A stretch of DNA of 64,000 bases from Pipra filicauda (taxonomy: Eukaryota; Chordata; Aves; Passeriformes; Pipridae): positions 1,736,001-1,800,000 of the forward strand of contig NW_024104292.1 of NCBI RefSeq assembly GCF_003945595.2. The letters run 5' to 3'. This document shows positions 1 to 13,623 of this stretch, piece after piece (position 1 is the first letter of the stretch; each line of letters begins with the position of its first letter). The translations under genes were made by a program, and so were the position numbers. The notes under the pieces are model-generated. The model saw nothing but the letters and a program-made list of their open reading frames with translations. It made no database searches and was not told where the DNA came from.

Positions 1-720
1 TCTCCTGTGGGTGCAAAGAGCTTTGCTTGGGTGACCTATACTACCTTAACACAAAAATCTTCACAACCCATCTCCCTCCTGAGCCAGTGAGTTGCACATG
101 TCAAATGACAATGCACAAACAATGCACAAAGACTTTAAAAAAATATTAAAGAATCCCTTACCTTTTAGTCAGAATAAGTGACAGTTAACAGTGATGAGAA
201 ACTCAGTCGGCACAGTTGCTGTACGTATTTCTCTGCGGACTTCTTTTTAGTGGTCCCAAAAGCATTGAACATAAAAAACCTCCAGCCTGCCTGCTTCATT
301 CTTCAGCAACAGAGATACATGCTGTCACGGTAACGCAAAAAAAAGCAAAAAGAACTATAGATCTTAGTTTTTAAAGCCTTTGTGCTTATAGGGAAGAAAA
401 AGAGGGAGTGGAGAAAAGAAGGAACAGAGCAAACACTTTTTCTAAGAGAAATGTGGTCTTGGCTGTATAAGTAACCACAACAGAGAAGCATTCGGTTTGA
501 ATTTCCCTGTTTGCAAGCTCCTTGGGAAAAATAAGAAAAAAATTTCAATCTTTAGGGAAAAAAAATCAAATGCATGGATGGGGGAAGGGAGAGGAGGAGG
601 GTACTGCTCCTATGTGACATACATATGGAATGAGCATTAGAACAATGCTGACAGGACAGCTAAGCAACTGCACTCTGGGGCAGCAGTTTTCAAAGCAGAG
701 CTTTTGCAGCTTTGCAGAAA
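1..720. other. Noncoding sequence, nothing recognised
   Basis: AT-rich single-copy-looking sequence. The only open frame of note (303-548, minus) is 81 codons, low in complexity and unlike any family I know. I see no repeat, RNA gene or splice pattern here. Confidence 0.5.
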
Positions 721-1045
721 GGAGAGAAAAACAATTCAAATAATAAAAAAACAGCCGTCCGCAAAGAGGAAAAAAAAAGAAAGAGGAAGGAAAAAGAAAA
801 GAAAGGAGCTGTTAATTCAAGAAGAACTGCCAGACTTTAAAAAAAAAATAAAATAAAAAAGAGTTGGCTAATTTCTGAAAGGGGGGGGCGGGTGGGAACC
901 GTCGCGACTGCTTCCCAGCGATGCAAGCAGAAGCCTTGATGTCTAGTGCACTTACATTTTATGCGGCACACAGTGGGTCCCCTCCTCCCTGCCTGCCTCT
1001 CTCCTTCCCTCCCTCCCTCCCTCCTTCCCTCCGCCCTCCCTGCCT
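721..1045. promoter_or_regulatory. Purine tract, CpG core, pyrimidine tract (possible regulatory region)
   Basis: Bases 721-860 are almost all purine on the plus strand (A/G runs). A G-run with GGGCGGG-like sequence follows at 881-890, then the perfect 8-base palindrome GTCGCGAC at 901-908. Bases 978-1044 are a CCCT/CCTT pyrimidine tract. The strand asymmetry flips across a small CpG-bearing core in an otherwise CpG-poor area. Such a layout is seen at some promoters and can form triplex DNA, but no TATA box, start site or downstream exon is visible. The 71-codon frame at 921-1136 is translated pyrimidine repeat, not a gene. Function is inference only. Confidence 0.3.
978..1044 (+). repeat. 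CCCT/CCTT simple repeat (pyrimidine microsatellite)
   Basis: Imperfect tandem CCCT, CCTT and CTCC units seen directly in the sequence, broken by GCCTGCC. Confidence 0.85.
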
Positions 1046-1614
1046 AGGAAGCTCTCTCTCCCAGGGGACAGGAATTCCAGTGGACCCAATTAACACTATA
1101 CTTTGCTGGCTCCTTGGTATGATCGATATTAAATAAGAGGAGTTTTAGCAGCACTGAAAAATAAAGCAGCCATGTACTGTGTGGCTGATGGAGACTGCAT
1201 TTTTCCCCCTACTTCCCTTACTCCCCCAATCTCCAAACGATCCAACGCAGCAGGAAAAAAACAATTTCAAAAGCTTGTGCCAGTACCAGTGATACAAGCT
1301 GCATCAGATATTTGTTAGAAACTTAACGGAAGCCCTCGATTGCTCATTTCACTAGCTTCGGCAGTACTTTATTAAAGTGGATTTACAAATCAATGGAAGG
1401 AATCCAAATGTTCACAAACAGGCTCTTTCATCAGGTCCGCTGCCTGACCGTAAAGGAAGTTTGCTGAAGGGGTCTGGGGGCTGTTTCGCCAGCACACTTG
1501 TTTTCAATGGACTCCCAACAACATAACTTGTTTGGTTTGATGAAAGAAAGGCAGTAAGAGGTTCACTGCTTTAAGGGAATGCAGCCCAGTGTGTTTACTG
1601 CCTCATTCCTGAAG

Positions 1615-1830
1615 CACGTGTTACAAGGCATCCTACAAATTGCAAATTATTTTAATTTGAAGGGGGAAGTGATTGGGAGGCAGTAACCTTCTTTGGTCCT
1701 GTTTTCCCTGATCTATCAATCACAGATTGCCATGTAAAAACAATCTACTACAGGCTCTCTCTATAGAGGAAAAACGATTATTAGCATTAACTCTTGCCAT
1801 TGCAAATTAATACAATACAGTCCACAACTG
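1615..1830. promoter_or_regulatory. Candidate noncoding regulatory element rich in homeobox sites
   Basis: Contains an E-box CACGTG at about 1616-1621, an AT-rich block with TGCAAATTATTTTAATTTG, and TATCAATCA at 1714-1722, whose complement TGATTGATA fits the PBX/HOX composite site. AACGATTATTAGCATTAA and TTGCAAATTAATAC follow further on. The site density is visible; the enhancer role is inference, because cross-species conservation cannot be tested here. Confidence 0.25.
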
Positions 1831-4800
1831 ATAGAGTCTGCCTGCAAGCCATTAAACTAAGAATAAATGGGTGGTTTGCTTAAATTCAACTGGTCTGAAA
1901 TTCTCAGGTTAAGAGCTCCCTTTTCCCTTTCCACATTTCCCTTTGTATTTGTAAAAGTCAGTGGAAAGAAAAGAAAGCCCTATTTATTTGCTGTGGCCAG
2001 TACAATTCCAAGCTAATAATATCCATCACTGAAACTGCCTACAAATACAGGATTTCACCACCAGTAAAAAAGTAGCTGCTTTCCCTTTTTTGTTTCTGGG
2101 GTGGCCATGATCTTCAATTAAACCCAATAAACAGCACTGAGTAATATCCTTGACTGAACAGCTGGGTTGACCACTGACTTGAATCCATCTTGTTAAATTA
2201 ATGTTAGATTGCATTTACATACAAATAAGATCAATTAAAAATACTCATAAAACCGTGTGACCAAAGGCAGTGAAGAGTTAAATTAATTAACTCAAAAAGC
2301 CTCCAAATAAATAATGTTAAGGTTAGGATTCTCCCACTAGCTGGCAGAGGGAAAAAAAACAGCAGCAGGCCAAAGTCCTGTTAGTGACTACAAGCAGTAG
2401 ATCCAAATACCACACTGTCACAAATTCTATACAAAGCCCAGTAATATCCTTCACAGTTAGAAAAACGTGGGGTATGCAGAAAACCCAAGCAATGGTCAAC
2501 TACCCCAACAGATACCACAAACTAAAGGTTTATTTACATGGGAAGATCCAAAAGAGTGTAGCTATATTGCTTATGCACATGAAGTCATGTTTCTTAAACT
2601 ACAGTAATTCCAGGCTCATGTACTTGCACCTGTACTCGTGAGGAAGATGCTGCACTTTATATGTATTGACTTCACAAATATCATCTAGCTGGCATGGTTT
2701 TTTCATGTACAAAGACTCAGGCAAGAAGTACCCCAATTAACATGGCACTAAGCAGGCAATGCTGGGTGACAATTCGAATGAGAGGAAAATTAAAAAACCT
2801 TCACTGGAAATCACAGAAAATTATGTAGATTGTCATGCTTCACAGTTGTTACTGATCCAGCACCACAGCATGGCAAACATACTGGATTTGAAATGAGATG
2901 CAGAGATTGCTGATAATACCAACCTAATGGTCTGGAGTTGGCAAAATTACATTCCCTTTTCAGTCTCCTACTCTAAATTAGGGGGCAATGCTAGTTGGCT
3001 AAAGTGTCCCCAAAAGTGGCCCCAACCTTGTACAGAACTCTTCTCTTGGCAAGGGGATCAAAGCACTTGACAAGTGTTTTGGATCTCATCAGAGTGAATG
3101 AACACATGCATACACCACTTGCCCTGGAAATCAAATTGTTTACATAGGAAACCACTATAATAAGAACATAATCCACTGAATCTATCCTGGCTATGGAGGC
3201 CCACTGGGTAGATACATTTTGGAAAAGGTTGAGGTTTACAGCCGCAGAGGGGAACATAAATTCTCTTGGAATCCATAAATGATCCATCAGTTGATCTGTC
3301 ATCTCAACACTCCTAGGCACTAGGAAAGTCTTTATTATCCCCATTTTGGAGATGATGATTTGAACACTGAAAGCCTAAACTGCCTCCCCAAGGAGATGCA
3401 AGAAGTGTTGGAGAATAGCAAGAAACTGATCCCAGGCTTTTCAAGTCCGTTACTTGCAAAGACTGTTTCAAACACGATCAGCTGAATTTGACATATTTTT
3501 AAAGTCAAGCTTCGTTCCTTAAAATATGTCAGCACTACCCTAGCCTACTCTTAAGTACGAATCAAAGCACTGTTCATGGTATTTAAAAATCATCTGTGCT
3601 GCTTAAGAAATCTGCATGTGTATACACTAACAAGTTTTATTCCAAATGAAAATTTACATCATTTTACTAAAAAATAGTTTGAAGATCATTCGACAATTAG
3701 AATTAAAGTCCGAGTTTGGCAGGACATTTCAAGCCAGTGGGGAATTCCATGGAAGGACACCTCATATCGGTGAAGAAAAAGGGACAGAAAACATTTCTCA
3801 AAATAAGCAAGTGTGCCAGTATCAGACCAAGTTATTGGTTAATATCTACTTAAAATAGAAAATCTTGAATGCCACTGTGAAAGTCCCAGTCCCTAACTGC
3901 CAAGAGAACAAGCCCTGCTGTTGTTGGAGGCAGGGAAAGAGGGATGTGCGGCTGCCCTGATCTGGGCGAGAGGCTCCTACAAAGAGTGTCTCATGCACAC
4001 ACGCCCTGGTGAGCTGCCAGTGCTGCCTGGAGACCCTGCTCTCTCATGACACCCTTTGCACACCCTACTTGACAGAAATGGTCCTTGGAGATCAGCATCA
4101 CCCAACACATGGGCCCACCATTTCTGCCACCATCAGAGTTGGTGCCTTGATGACTCCAAAAACATAATCCACAGAACAGGACATATTTAGCTTTAAACAA
4201 TTTGTAGGAAGAAGCATTGTTCTCAGAATTTGCTTTATTCTCATCAAAGGCAACTCTACGGAAGCTGTAAGGAGTACCTAACAGAAATCCAAGCTGGAAA
4301 GATGTATCAGAGATAAAGAGTTTCTACCAAAGGAGTAAGAAGCCAGTATATACTATTTGAGCACAGGAACTAATGATTGCTAATGGCGCAGTACCATACA
4401 ACCCAGTGGAAAAGCTATGAAATTTTTTCTTTTCTTCTTCAGAAACTATTGGGAAGTGTCAGCATTTACAACACACTTTGGAGAATTATAATCTATCTGG
4501 GTGCTCCCCAAGAACCTATGACTGAAACTGCAAACATGGGAGATTAGCTATGTAAAGATACATGACGGAACAGAATTTGTAAAAGCTAATCCACTTTATT
4601 ACAGACCTCATCAGCTCTGTTCATTTTATAAACCTCCCAATTCAACTGTTCTCAAAGACTACAGCCTTTGGCACTATTTAAAGTTGTTTACACTTTCTTT
4701 CTAATATACTCTTTTTGATTAGTAAAAGGCAAATAAATTGGTAGGTTTTCCTCTCTTTCTTTATATTCATTTTCATACAGTACAATAAACCCTAAAAATT

Positions 4801-7217
4801 AAAAAAGAAAAAGACATTTAACTAAATATACTTTGGCTTCAAAACATCAATACTTAGACACAAGGGTGAACACACAGCAATGTGGTCTTTGCTCAAGAAT
4901 GTGAAAAAATGCCTGCAGATATTTTAAATATTTACCAAATGAAGGGGATGTATATCAAGTTGCAGAGCTCTGAATTACACATACTTTCAAGAGATGATGA
5001 TTCATGTTAATGTAGATCAGTAGGGTTGGAGGTTTACTTTGTTCTCTTTAATTTCTAATTACGTCTTACTAGAAGAATAAACAGAAAGAACACATAAAGC
5101 CAGAAACTAAATCTAAACTAAAATAAAGGAAAAACAACCTTTTAAGGCACTTAACATCAGAGAAGGTTAGTCAACCAATTACAATTTACAACCAAGCAGT
5201 AAACCAATGGTGAGGTTCAGCTGACTGCTGCTCTGCACCATTATGTAGCAAGTACCAAAGATAAAAGGCCAATTTCCTATTTGAAAATTGGGTTTCAGCA
5301 ATGTGCAGCCACCATTCTGGGGGACCAGGTGATTACCTCCCCGGCGGTATCCATCATGGAAGTCCAGCAAAACCCAAACGGAGCTGCAGTGCTCACTGCA
5401 TCCCCTTCCATGCCTGAGCTCTTCAGAAGGTGCCCATACCCCTCAGCTATGCATGGGGGGTTCACTGTACTCTATGCCAAAGCAGCCATGCTTTGGTGAA
5501 CTGGGATTTGCAAAGTCTCATTTATATCCTTACGATGACAACAAACTCTAAAGGCACTTTATTTCAAAGGACCAAACAATCTTGTTGGATCTAATTTTCA
5601 CATTTTTAAGTCTTTATTCAGTGGGTGCAAAACAGACTCTCCTGAGAAAGGTGCTACAAAATATAATATAACAAAAATTTAGAAAGCAGTAAGTGTTTCT
5701 TACCATTCCCACCAGAGATGCTCTAGCTCTGTACTGGCAAGGTCAGCATGCTATACCCAAAAGCTGACTGGAGGACAGATAAGCTAACCTAAATTAATTT
5801 TAAACTAGACTGAACAGCACTGGTGTTCACATCAGTGAAGCTACAAATATCAGCACAGGCCACATAAATCTAATCAGGATACAGGAGACTTTGACCACTG
5901 ACCATATCACAATAAAGCATCTGTTACCGTGGCTTCATGGCAGCCACAACCACCCAGGCAAGCTTGGTTAAAGCTAGATGGGACACTTCTCACGCTTCTG
6001 ACTGCAGCATTAGAAATATCTGTAATTTACTGGGGAGGAAGGAGCTCTTTCCAGAATGAACTGAAATAAAAATTAAATAAAAGTTGGAAGAAATTCATAC
6101 TACTCAAATGTAAGTGCTTTGTTGTGGTTTCCAAGGCAGCTGCAGGTAGTGCAGTGCAGCTTCCAGGGCATCTGCCTGGCCCTGTCGAGTACATAGTCAG
6201 CTCGGGATGATGCTGCTGCCAGTTTGACACAACATGGCCTACCATGTGTTTAGGGCTGCCTGATGTATGTCTCATTCCCTACCCCTGATCCTGCTCACAT
6301 TGAGCATGAACACAGGACAACTCTTCTCAAGCAGTTTTTCTACACAACATTTCCAGTCACTTCTCCCAGCGCAGACTGAGTTACCATGCTTTGGTTCCTC
6401 CTCTACAGCAAAGAAACCTTCCCCCATTGTTCTGGCTTGGCAGCTTAGGGATGGGGTTGGCTCAAAGGCAGAGAGAGACTTGTATCATAATACAGCCAAA
6501 AGAGCCCGTGGTGTTGGTCAGAACATACAAGCAAAAGCCTACTGAAGAAGATAGAACATGGGCTCAGATAGTAGGGAGGGAAAATAAGTATGCATAAAAG
6601 CATTACAAGTACCCAGGTAAATTGCTATGTAGTGGTCTGTGATTTCACAGAGAGAGACCCAGATTATATGATGGTATTTCTCCATCACTAATTTTGGTTA
6701 CTGATACATCAGGCCTTTCTATAGCATACTGGCATACAACATGGAATATATCTTAAGTGTCTCTTTGCTTGAATATATACCTCCAACACATGCTAATAAC
6801 AGTTCAAATGAAAAGCCCTGCCACATCACAGATGCTCACATCTATTACCTTTGAAGTGACTTGTGCTCGGGACTACTTCTTCAAAGGATACAAGGCAGGT
6901 TGCCATGGTTGCTGAAGGTTAAAACTCGCAGGGCTGATGTCTTTATCAAACCCAAGTGCCTGCTGTGGGAATGAGTCCTGAAGATTGAGATGCTCCACAA
7001 AAGCAGCTTCAAGGCTAGAGGGTTTGGCAAAGGGAGCTGGAAGTGAGCAGATGAAAAAATGCAGCACCTTGTTAGAAAAAGGCAACTTGGATGGTCTAAT
7101 CTTGGTGGATTGGTAGGAGAGAGGAACATACAAATAAAAGGGCAAAATAATAAAGAATCGGGTCTCCCCTTTAAAATTATTTTCAATGTAGATTACTCCA
7201 AGTCTGGCACAGTAAAA

Positions 7218-7231
7218 TATATATATATATG
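7218..7231. repeat. (TA)n microsatellite
   Basis: About seven uninterrupted TA dinucleotides within AAAATATATATATATATGTATC. Confidence 0.8.
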
Positions 7232-10200
7232 TATCAGCTCTCTGGTAATTCTGAGACTAAACAGCATTCATCAACATGGGCTTCAAATCCCAAAGGCAGG
7301 TACAGCCTATTTCTCAAGGCAACACTCAGCCAACAAAGTTGGTATGTGAAGGTTTGCAAAGGAAGGTATGTGAAGGACCTCCATTCTGTTACTTTACTAT
7401 CTCCAACAAATATGAAAAAACAAAGCTCAGAAGAATCCATTGTCCATAGCTTCCATATTATTAATATATTAAGAAGAGATGAAAATTTATAGCTTCATTC
7501 ATTTTCCTATCATGTCTTCAAACTCCCTAAACCAACAAAAGGAGGAAGGGAGAGGAGCAGGGGTGAATAAATTAATGTTGCCCTTCTTGCATCTTGGGGA
7601 AGATGGTTACCGTTTTCCTAAGTCATTCTGAAACCATCCTTCCTCAGCAAGTAGAAAGGTCAAGAGCAGCGCTGGACACCCATTACAAGACAGACTCAAT
7701 GGACAGAGCAAGGAGCAGCCCTACCTCCACCACGTGTGCCATGATCCAAGTGTGTTAGAGCTCAATGACCTCTACTGCAAAACTCAGGCTGGGGTTTTCA
7801 GCTTATACACTGTTATTGCAGTCCAAACCCGCACTTCATAGCTCCTTAACATCGTTCCCGATATTTTGCACAGAATAAAACGTCAGAGCAAAGGACATCC
7901 ATGTCACTTGCACTGAGCCACCTCCCATCCCATATGAAGGCAGTAAACCTAGTAAAAATGTGACAAAAGTGAGAAGAACTGCAGACCATAATATCCAGCA
8001 CTACACAAAAACAAGGGCAGAAAAAGACAGCGTAATGGGATAAAACACATCACATCCTGTGAGGTTCAAGTTGTGGCAAACGATGGAGACAAGAGGCCAG
8101 GGTTCACCATACAGAAAGCAAAGACTTCAGTTTAATTGTTACTAAACTATGTGGTACATGAGTAATTTGGTTTATGGATGTTCCTGGCAGAGACAGAGGG
8201 AAACCCATCCTCTCAGGGCAGCTAAGTGCTTGACTTTTGTGTATTTTTATGTGTTTGTCAAACACATAGACACTGGAGGCACTTAGAACCCTTTAAATAA
8301 ATAAAATGCATTGTGTTATTTCAGTGCAAAAAAAGCACTGTATCAATGTATGTTAACTACTTTCAATGGAACTTATAACAGGATATGAGCATAAGTGCAG
8401 CCAAAAGAAAAGCCTAATAAAATAGGGTAGCAAGGAGAGACAGGAGGAAATAGAAGGCTGGCAGAATTGCAGCCTAACAGAAATCAGAAGAGTAGATCTG
8501 AGAATAGCACAGATCATAAGATAGGAGAGAAAGTACCTCCTGTTTTACTATGACTGGGCCAGCTTTCATTTCATTACAGGGAATCCAGGATAGGCAATTG
8601 TGTAATCAAGAGCCAGACTGCTTTACTCATTTATAATTAATTCAAAGTACTTTGAAAGTGAGCTTAGAAAATAGCTAAGTGCTTCCCTTCAAGGAAACCT
8701 CTTGTAATGTTTCTGCAGGGCACCGCAAGCAAAGCAGAAGTTGTTCAGCTGAAGACAAAAGGTTTTCTCCTGACATAAATGAATAAAGTATTACCACAGG
8801 CAGTGAAGCAGAGAACATGGCCCATCTTCAACGAAGGCTTTCATCCAAGAACTGTATTTTTACAGCAAGAAACACCATTCTGGACTGTTTTACACCATTT
8901 TAAGGGTTGAGAGAAGTCTCAGTACATTATGGACTGAGATGCAGACTATTCAGTCTTCTATTTATTGTACATAGACAACTGCTCTCTCAGAGGCAAGCAT
9001 GATTTCTGGCTCCAAAACCACAACCAACACTTCCATCAACCCACAGCACTTGCCAGAAGAGTGGGCGTTAAAACCTAGCAGAGTTGCACTGCCACCTACA
9101 TACTCCCACCTTCCCCAGCCACCGCACTGTGAACCGCGTTAACAGCAGAGCCCAACACACTGGCGCTGCTTGTTTGTTCAGATCCTAAGGTATTCATTAG
9201 CTGTCCTGTGCCCACACAAATAATTCAGAAACTTAAATGCCACCTTCCGTTTTGTGTAATTACTAATTTATCCACACTTAGCTTCTCATCTGTAATTCAC
9301 ATTGACGTTAATGGAGAGACAAATATGTGTGTAACAGAACACAGGCCAAAAGAAATGAGAAAAAATGTGGTCACCAGAAACCAATTATACACTCAAAACT
9401 GTATTGTGGAAACCACCAGAGTGCTGAAATCAAGTGAGAAGGAAAATGTACCAAAATCACACTTGGTCTGGGGGAGAAAGGGGGGTGCAGGGACGAAGTT
9501 GCTAGCACATACAATCAGTCTCAGCCTCATGAAAAGAATATAAATATTTAGACACGAACAGACCTCTTAAAATACAGTTGCAGAGTCTGCTGGCACATGG
9601 ACAAACATACAATAAGCCCACCAATGTGGAGACACAAATCAGGTAAATCAGACATGAAATTGGCAGGCAACATGTGCAAGATGCATTTTGTAAAGGCAAA
9701 AATGTGTTCACCACCAAATACAAAAATGATTTTTCCAAGGCAATCTGAAGCCGCGCTGTAAAAAAAAATAAACATTAAATATTTAAGGCTGTTCACCTAA
9801 ATTCTATGACTTTGAGCACATGGTGGTGGCGTTTTCCTCCACCAGAATTCTTCCTGCTCCAACAAAAAAATGAAGGCTTTGAAGAGAAATACTCAAACAG
9901 TCTTGCTACTTTGAAAGCTGAACATCATCTCAGATGGGCTTGAAAGAGTTAGCTGCTTCAGAGCTCATATATTCTCCTTCCTATATCTCACAATAAGTAC
10001 TAGAAATTTATGGGCAATTTCCAATTACTGATCTACACCAGCTAGACTGTCAATCAGCCCCCCTATACAGTGCATGTCTTCAACTCCTCATGTTTTCCTT
10101 GCATGTAGAGGCTCCTTGTCCCCTCAACAGCACACACAAAAGCATGTAATTCCCACATTCCTATCAACTGGAGTATATTACGTGTTGCTTTGGACTTCCC

Positions 10201-10679
10201 TTGCTCCTCCACTTTTAGACAGGCATTATTTCTCAACATGTCACCCAGGAAAACAATTCCAGTCATGACTTTGAGACATCAAAGAGTATTTCAAAAGTAG
10301 AGTGACATTTCCTCCAAACTTTTTCCCACTAGCAGTCATTGACAGAGAATGCAGGGTATGAGGGAAATCTGGGAGGGATGCCCTAAGCTCAGGACACAAA
10401 ATTCTCCTGCACTAGTATACAAGGTCTAGATACAAGGAATAAAGAAAAAAAAAACTCACTACATTATGGAAGTCTTTAATTATGATTTTGCCGAGCTAAA
10501 AAAGTACAAAGTTGTCATACAACTAGATATGGTAACTTTAGGATCTCCAAAAAGCCCCTTAGATTCACTTAAAAGGTATTATCTCCCAATAAATACTAAA
10601 TTCCTTCATGGTTGTCTTATAGTTTTAGATCAGTATACATGAAAAGCGTATCATCAGGTGTCATCAAACAACGCATTTT

Positions 10680-10870
10680 AATGGATTATCATTTATTTCT
10701 TTAATACTTCGAGTCATTCTTAGCCCCACCACACATTCTTTATTTCTCAGCCACGTGACTAAGGGAAATGCTGAATCAATAAACCTTCGCAGAGCATCAC
10801 TAAGCAATATAATCATCGATTAAATCTCGTTTTCAATGTTGAATTCAGCCTGAAGAAATATAAGTAAAAA
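10680..10870. promoter_or_regulatory. Candidate noncoding regulatory element
   Basis: Holds GGATTATCATTTATTTC, an E-box/M-box CACGTG at 10752-10757 in CCACGTGACT, GAATCAATAAA, and ATCGATTAAAT at 10815-10825 (a CUX/homeodomain-type core). Mixed sites of this kind are common in developmental enhancers, but the call rests on motif density alone. Confidence 0.22.
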
Positions 10871-12178
10871 AACCCCTAACCACAAAGCTCAGAAAAAATA
10901 TTTTCCACTCCTGTTTTGTATGATTTCACTAAGTTATATCCCTGAAATTAACCCCCTCCCGCCAAAAAAAACCAAAGACATGGCATCGTTCTTCAGACTT
11001 TGCCTGTTACAACATATTACCCCAGGCTGTTGTTTTTGCACCTGGATTTCACTTCCTAACCTGAGTTACAGAGAACATGATTCCTGAAAGGTTAATTAGC
11101 AGCTATGTAAACAGCAAATCCTCGCTATGTCTCAGAGCGCGTGTGTTTTACTCCAAAGGTTGAACATCCTGCAAAGGCCAGGACTTTGAGATACAGCACC
11201 AAGCCAGATCCTCTAGCAGGACCCATAAGTTTTTTATGCCCGTGGAGGCCTTACCAGAGCATTCTGGAAATTTTCATCCAAGCTCAGCTGCCTATAAATA
11301 GAGCTGCAGCTCTCAGGGGGCTGTGTGGCTGTGTGCTGCTGGTGTGCTCCGAGTTGCTAAGGAGATGGCAGAGTGAAGGTGCAAACCGCGTGGGGGAACC
11401 AAGAGGAAAGCGGCACCGCTCTGGGGTTTGGCTGGGAGCCAGGGAGGTACCCTCCTGTGGGTATCCTCTGGATCAGAAGAAGAAAAAAAGAAGAGCAAAA
11501 AAAAAGGATGGAGCTTCCCTCTCAGCCTGACAGAGGCCATTTGCTGGGAATGTCAGGGCAGGCATTCCCATCAACAGACTTCTGAATAATTATAACAAAC
11601 CATCAACCTTCTGGGCTCTCACAGCATCCCTGTTTCTTGAATTCAGACCTGTGTTCTTTATCTCAGAGGAAAGTAATTATAGCTTATATTACACAGTTCC
11701 ATCCTAGAGGAAAAGGAATCTTTGAATCCTTTTGTTCACTTGCATGTAGACTTGTAAACAAAACTGATATGCTTTGAACTGTAGCTGTGGAACAAACTAC
11801 CTAAAGGAACTGAGACTAGGACAACTCCTCACACATAGTTTTCAGATCTGAACCAATTCATTTATCTTTGGCTAGAGGACACCTGAATGGAGACAGACTG
11901 GCTCAAGACAACGAAGGAAAATAAGGGTCATCCTGAATTAGGATTGGATACAGATACTACTACATTTCAGCCAGTGAAATTACATCTCCACACAGGAGAT
12001 GACTCACATCACTGTGTTGGTAGCAAATATCATCAAGACTGAGTGCACACCCTGAAAAGAGGAGATTTTGAATTTCCAGCATGAATGGAGTCAGAATTTT
12101 ACAGCCATATATCAGGCTTACTTAAAGTTTATGCGGAAGCAACTTTGCAATTGCTTCTGATAGATTGGGAAACCACTC

Positions 12179-12222
12179 AAAGATAAAGGTAACTGTAAGA
12201 AAAGATAAAGGTAACTATAAGA
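12179..12222 (+). repeat. 22-bp tandem duplication, two copies
   Basis: Two adjacent 22-base units (12179-12200 and 12201-12222) with the shared core AAAGATAAAGGTAACT differ at one base (G versus A). This looks like a local replication-slippage product. Confidence 0.85.
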
Positions 12223-13623
12223 AAAATATAAGAGTAGTTTCTAAGAACAAAACCCTTAGGAAAACAAAAATGACAAAGAAAGGTGTAGGAATTCCCCAAA
12301 AGAAACAGGGAAATACAAAAAGAGCCAAGGTTGTTTCTGCAAATGCAGTAGAAATGCTCCATGGGGTTAGCCGTGGTTTTTCACACAGATCGCTTGGTTG
12401 GGATTGAAAATTAAATGTTTTTGTTTTCCAAGACTCATCCACAGCTCAAATGATACACCTTAGCAGAACAAAGGCAGTATCTCTTGCCAACAGTATAAGC
12501 CCATCTCTCACTGAAAAAACCCAAAGACTTAGCAAAAAAAGGTGTATTTTTCTTTGTGGTCACCGCTGTTTAAAGCCACAGAAGTACAGAAGTATCAAAG
12601 TGTGTCTGACAGTTGCTCACTATTAAGCAGGTGAAAGAGAAAACTGAACTTTTTTTCTTTTCCCCAAGACAGCAATGAAACCACACTAAGAATATTTGAA
12701 ATAAAAAGCACGTAGAGTACGACTGATTTGAACTCTTACTGTCTTCCATCTTTTACAGACGCTAATGCTAACAGTAACTCACTAGCAACAAATCGATGGA
12801 AAGAGAAGGAACATATGATCACAGCTTATTTCCCAGTGTACATATTTCTTAATATAGAAAAGTGTATGATAGATCTGCCACCATCTGATCTTGATTGTTG
12901 TAAAACCAGTCATTCTGCCTTCATCTGCCAAAAGAGTTTGAGAATTACTGGGGATATTTTTGGCAGTCTTAAGCACACAGAAGCACTAAGGCATATTCCC
13001 AGAGGATAGCTGAAAGTTTCTTAATAATTTCCATCTATTAGATGTCACTTTTGCACATTACTTGAGGATCGTCCAGTGCGATTTTAAGTTAACCAGGAAT
13101 GAGGAAAGTGGAGAAAGAGGCTTCAGGTCTTACTGCTGTTACTGTCTTTTTTCCCCACTAAAGTTATTTTATGACAGTCTTAAAAAATCAGAAATCTGAT
13201 CTTGTATCTACTAAATTTTATGACATAACACATTCACTGAAGAGACAACTTAAAAAAAGATTTGATAAAATATTATTTGGTCATAAATATAACCCTTAAT
13301 GAGGTGGCGAGGGATCAGCCCCTTGCATACAAAAAACAACGTGGAAAAAAAGGTGGTAAGAGTTCTTATTCAGTGACATACACTAGTTTTTAAAGACATA
13401 ACTTCACATTTTGATTTCTGGAAACAAAATTATTTCTGCCACATTCCCCGTAAAAAAAAAATCTTAATTTTTCAGGAATTCTCAAGCACAACTAAGCCAA
13501 TATAAATTAACAAAGCACTGAATTAAAATTATTTGTATGAGGAATATTATTATGGTCAAGATGCAATGGGCACAAATTGAAATACAGGAAACCCTTTTTA
13601 AATGTAATAAAAATCCACAATCA

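Larger units (their letters stand above)
1046..13623. other. 12.6 kb of noncoding DNA, no gene found
   Basis: No open frame here exceeds about 130 codons and none resembles a known family. The longest (11141-11530, plus, 129 codons) is lysine- and serine-rich towards its end because it reads through a purine run, so it looks like a chance frame. No CR1 fragment was recognised in this stretch, which is longer than most CR1-free gaps in the window. Two subregions rich in homeodomain-type sites are listed separately. Confidence 0.5.

Noticed and set aside
11141..11530. 129-codon frame with lysine-rich tail
   Set aside because: The tail is a translated purine run and a 75-codon frame opens on the other strand over the same GC-rich bases; nothing supports a gene.
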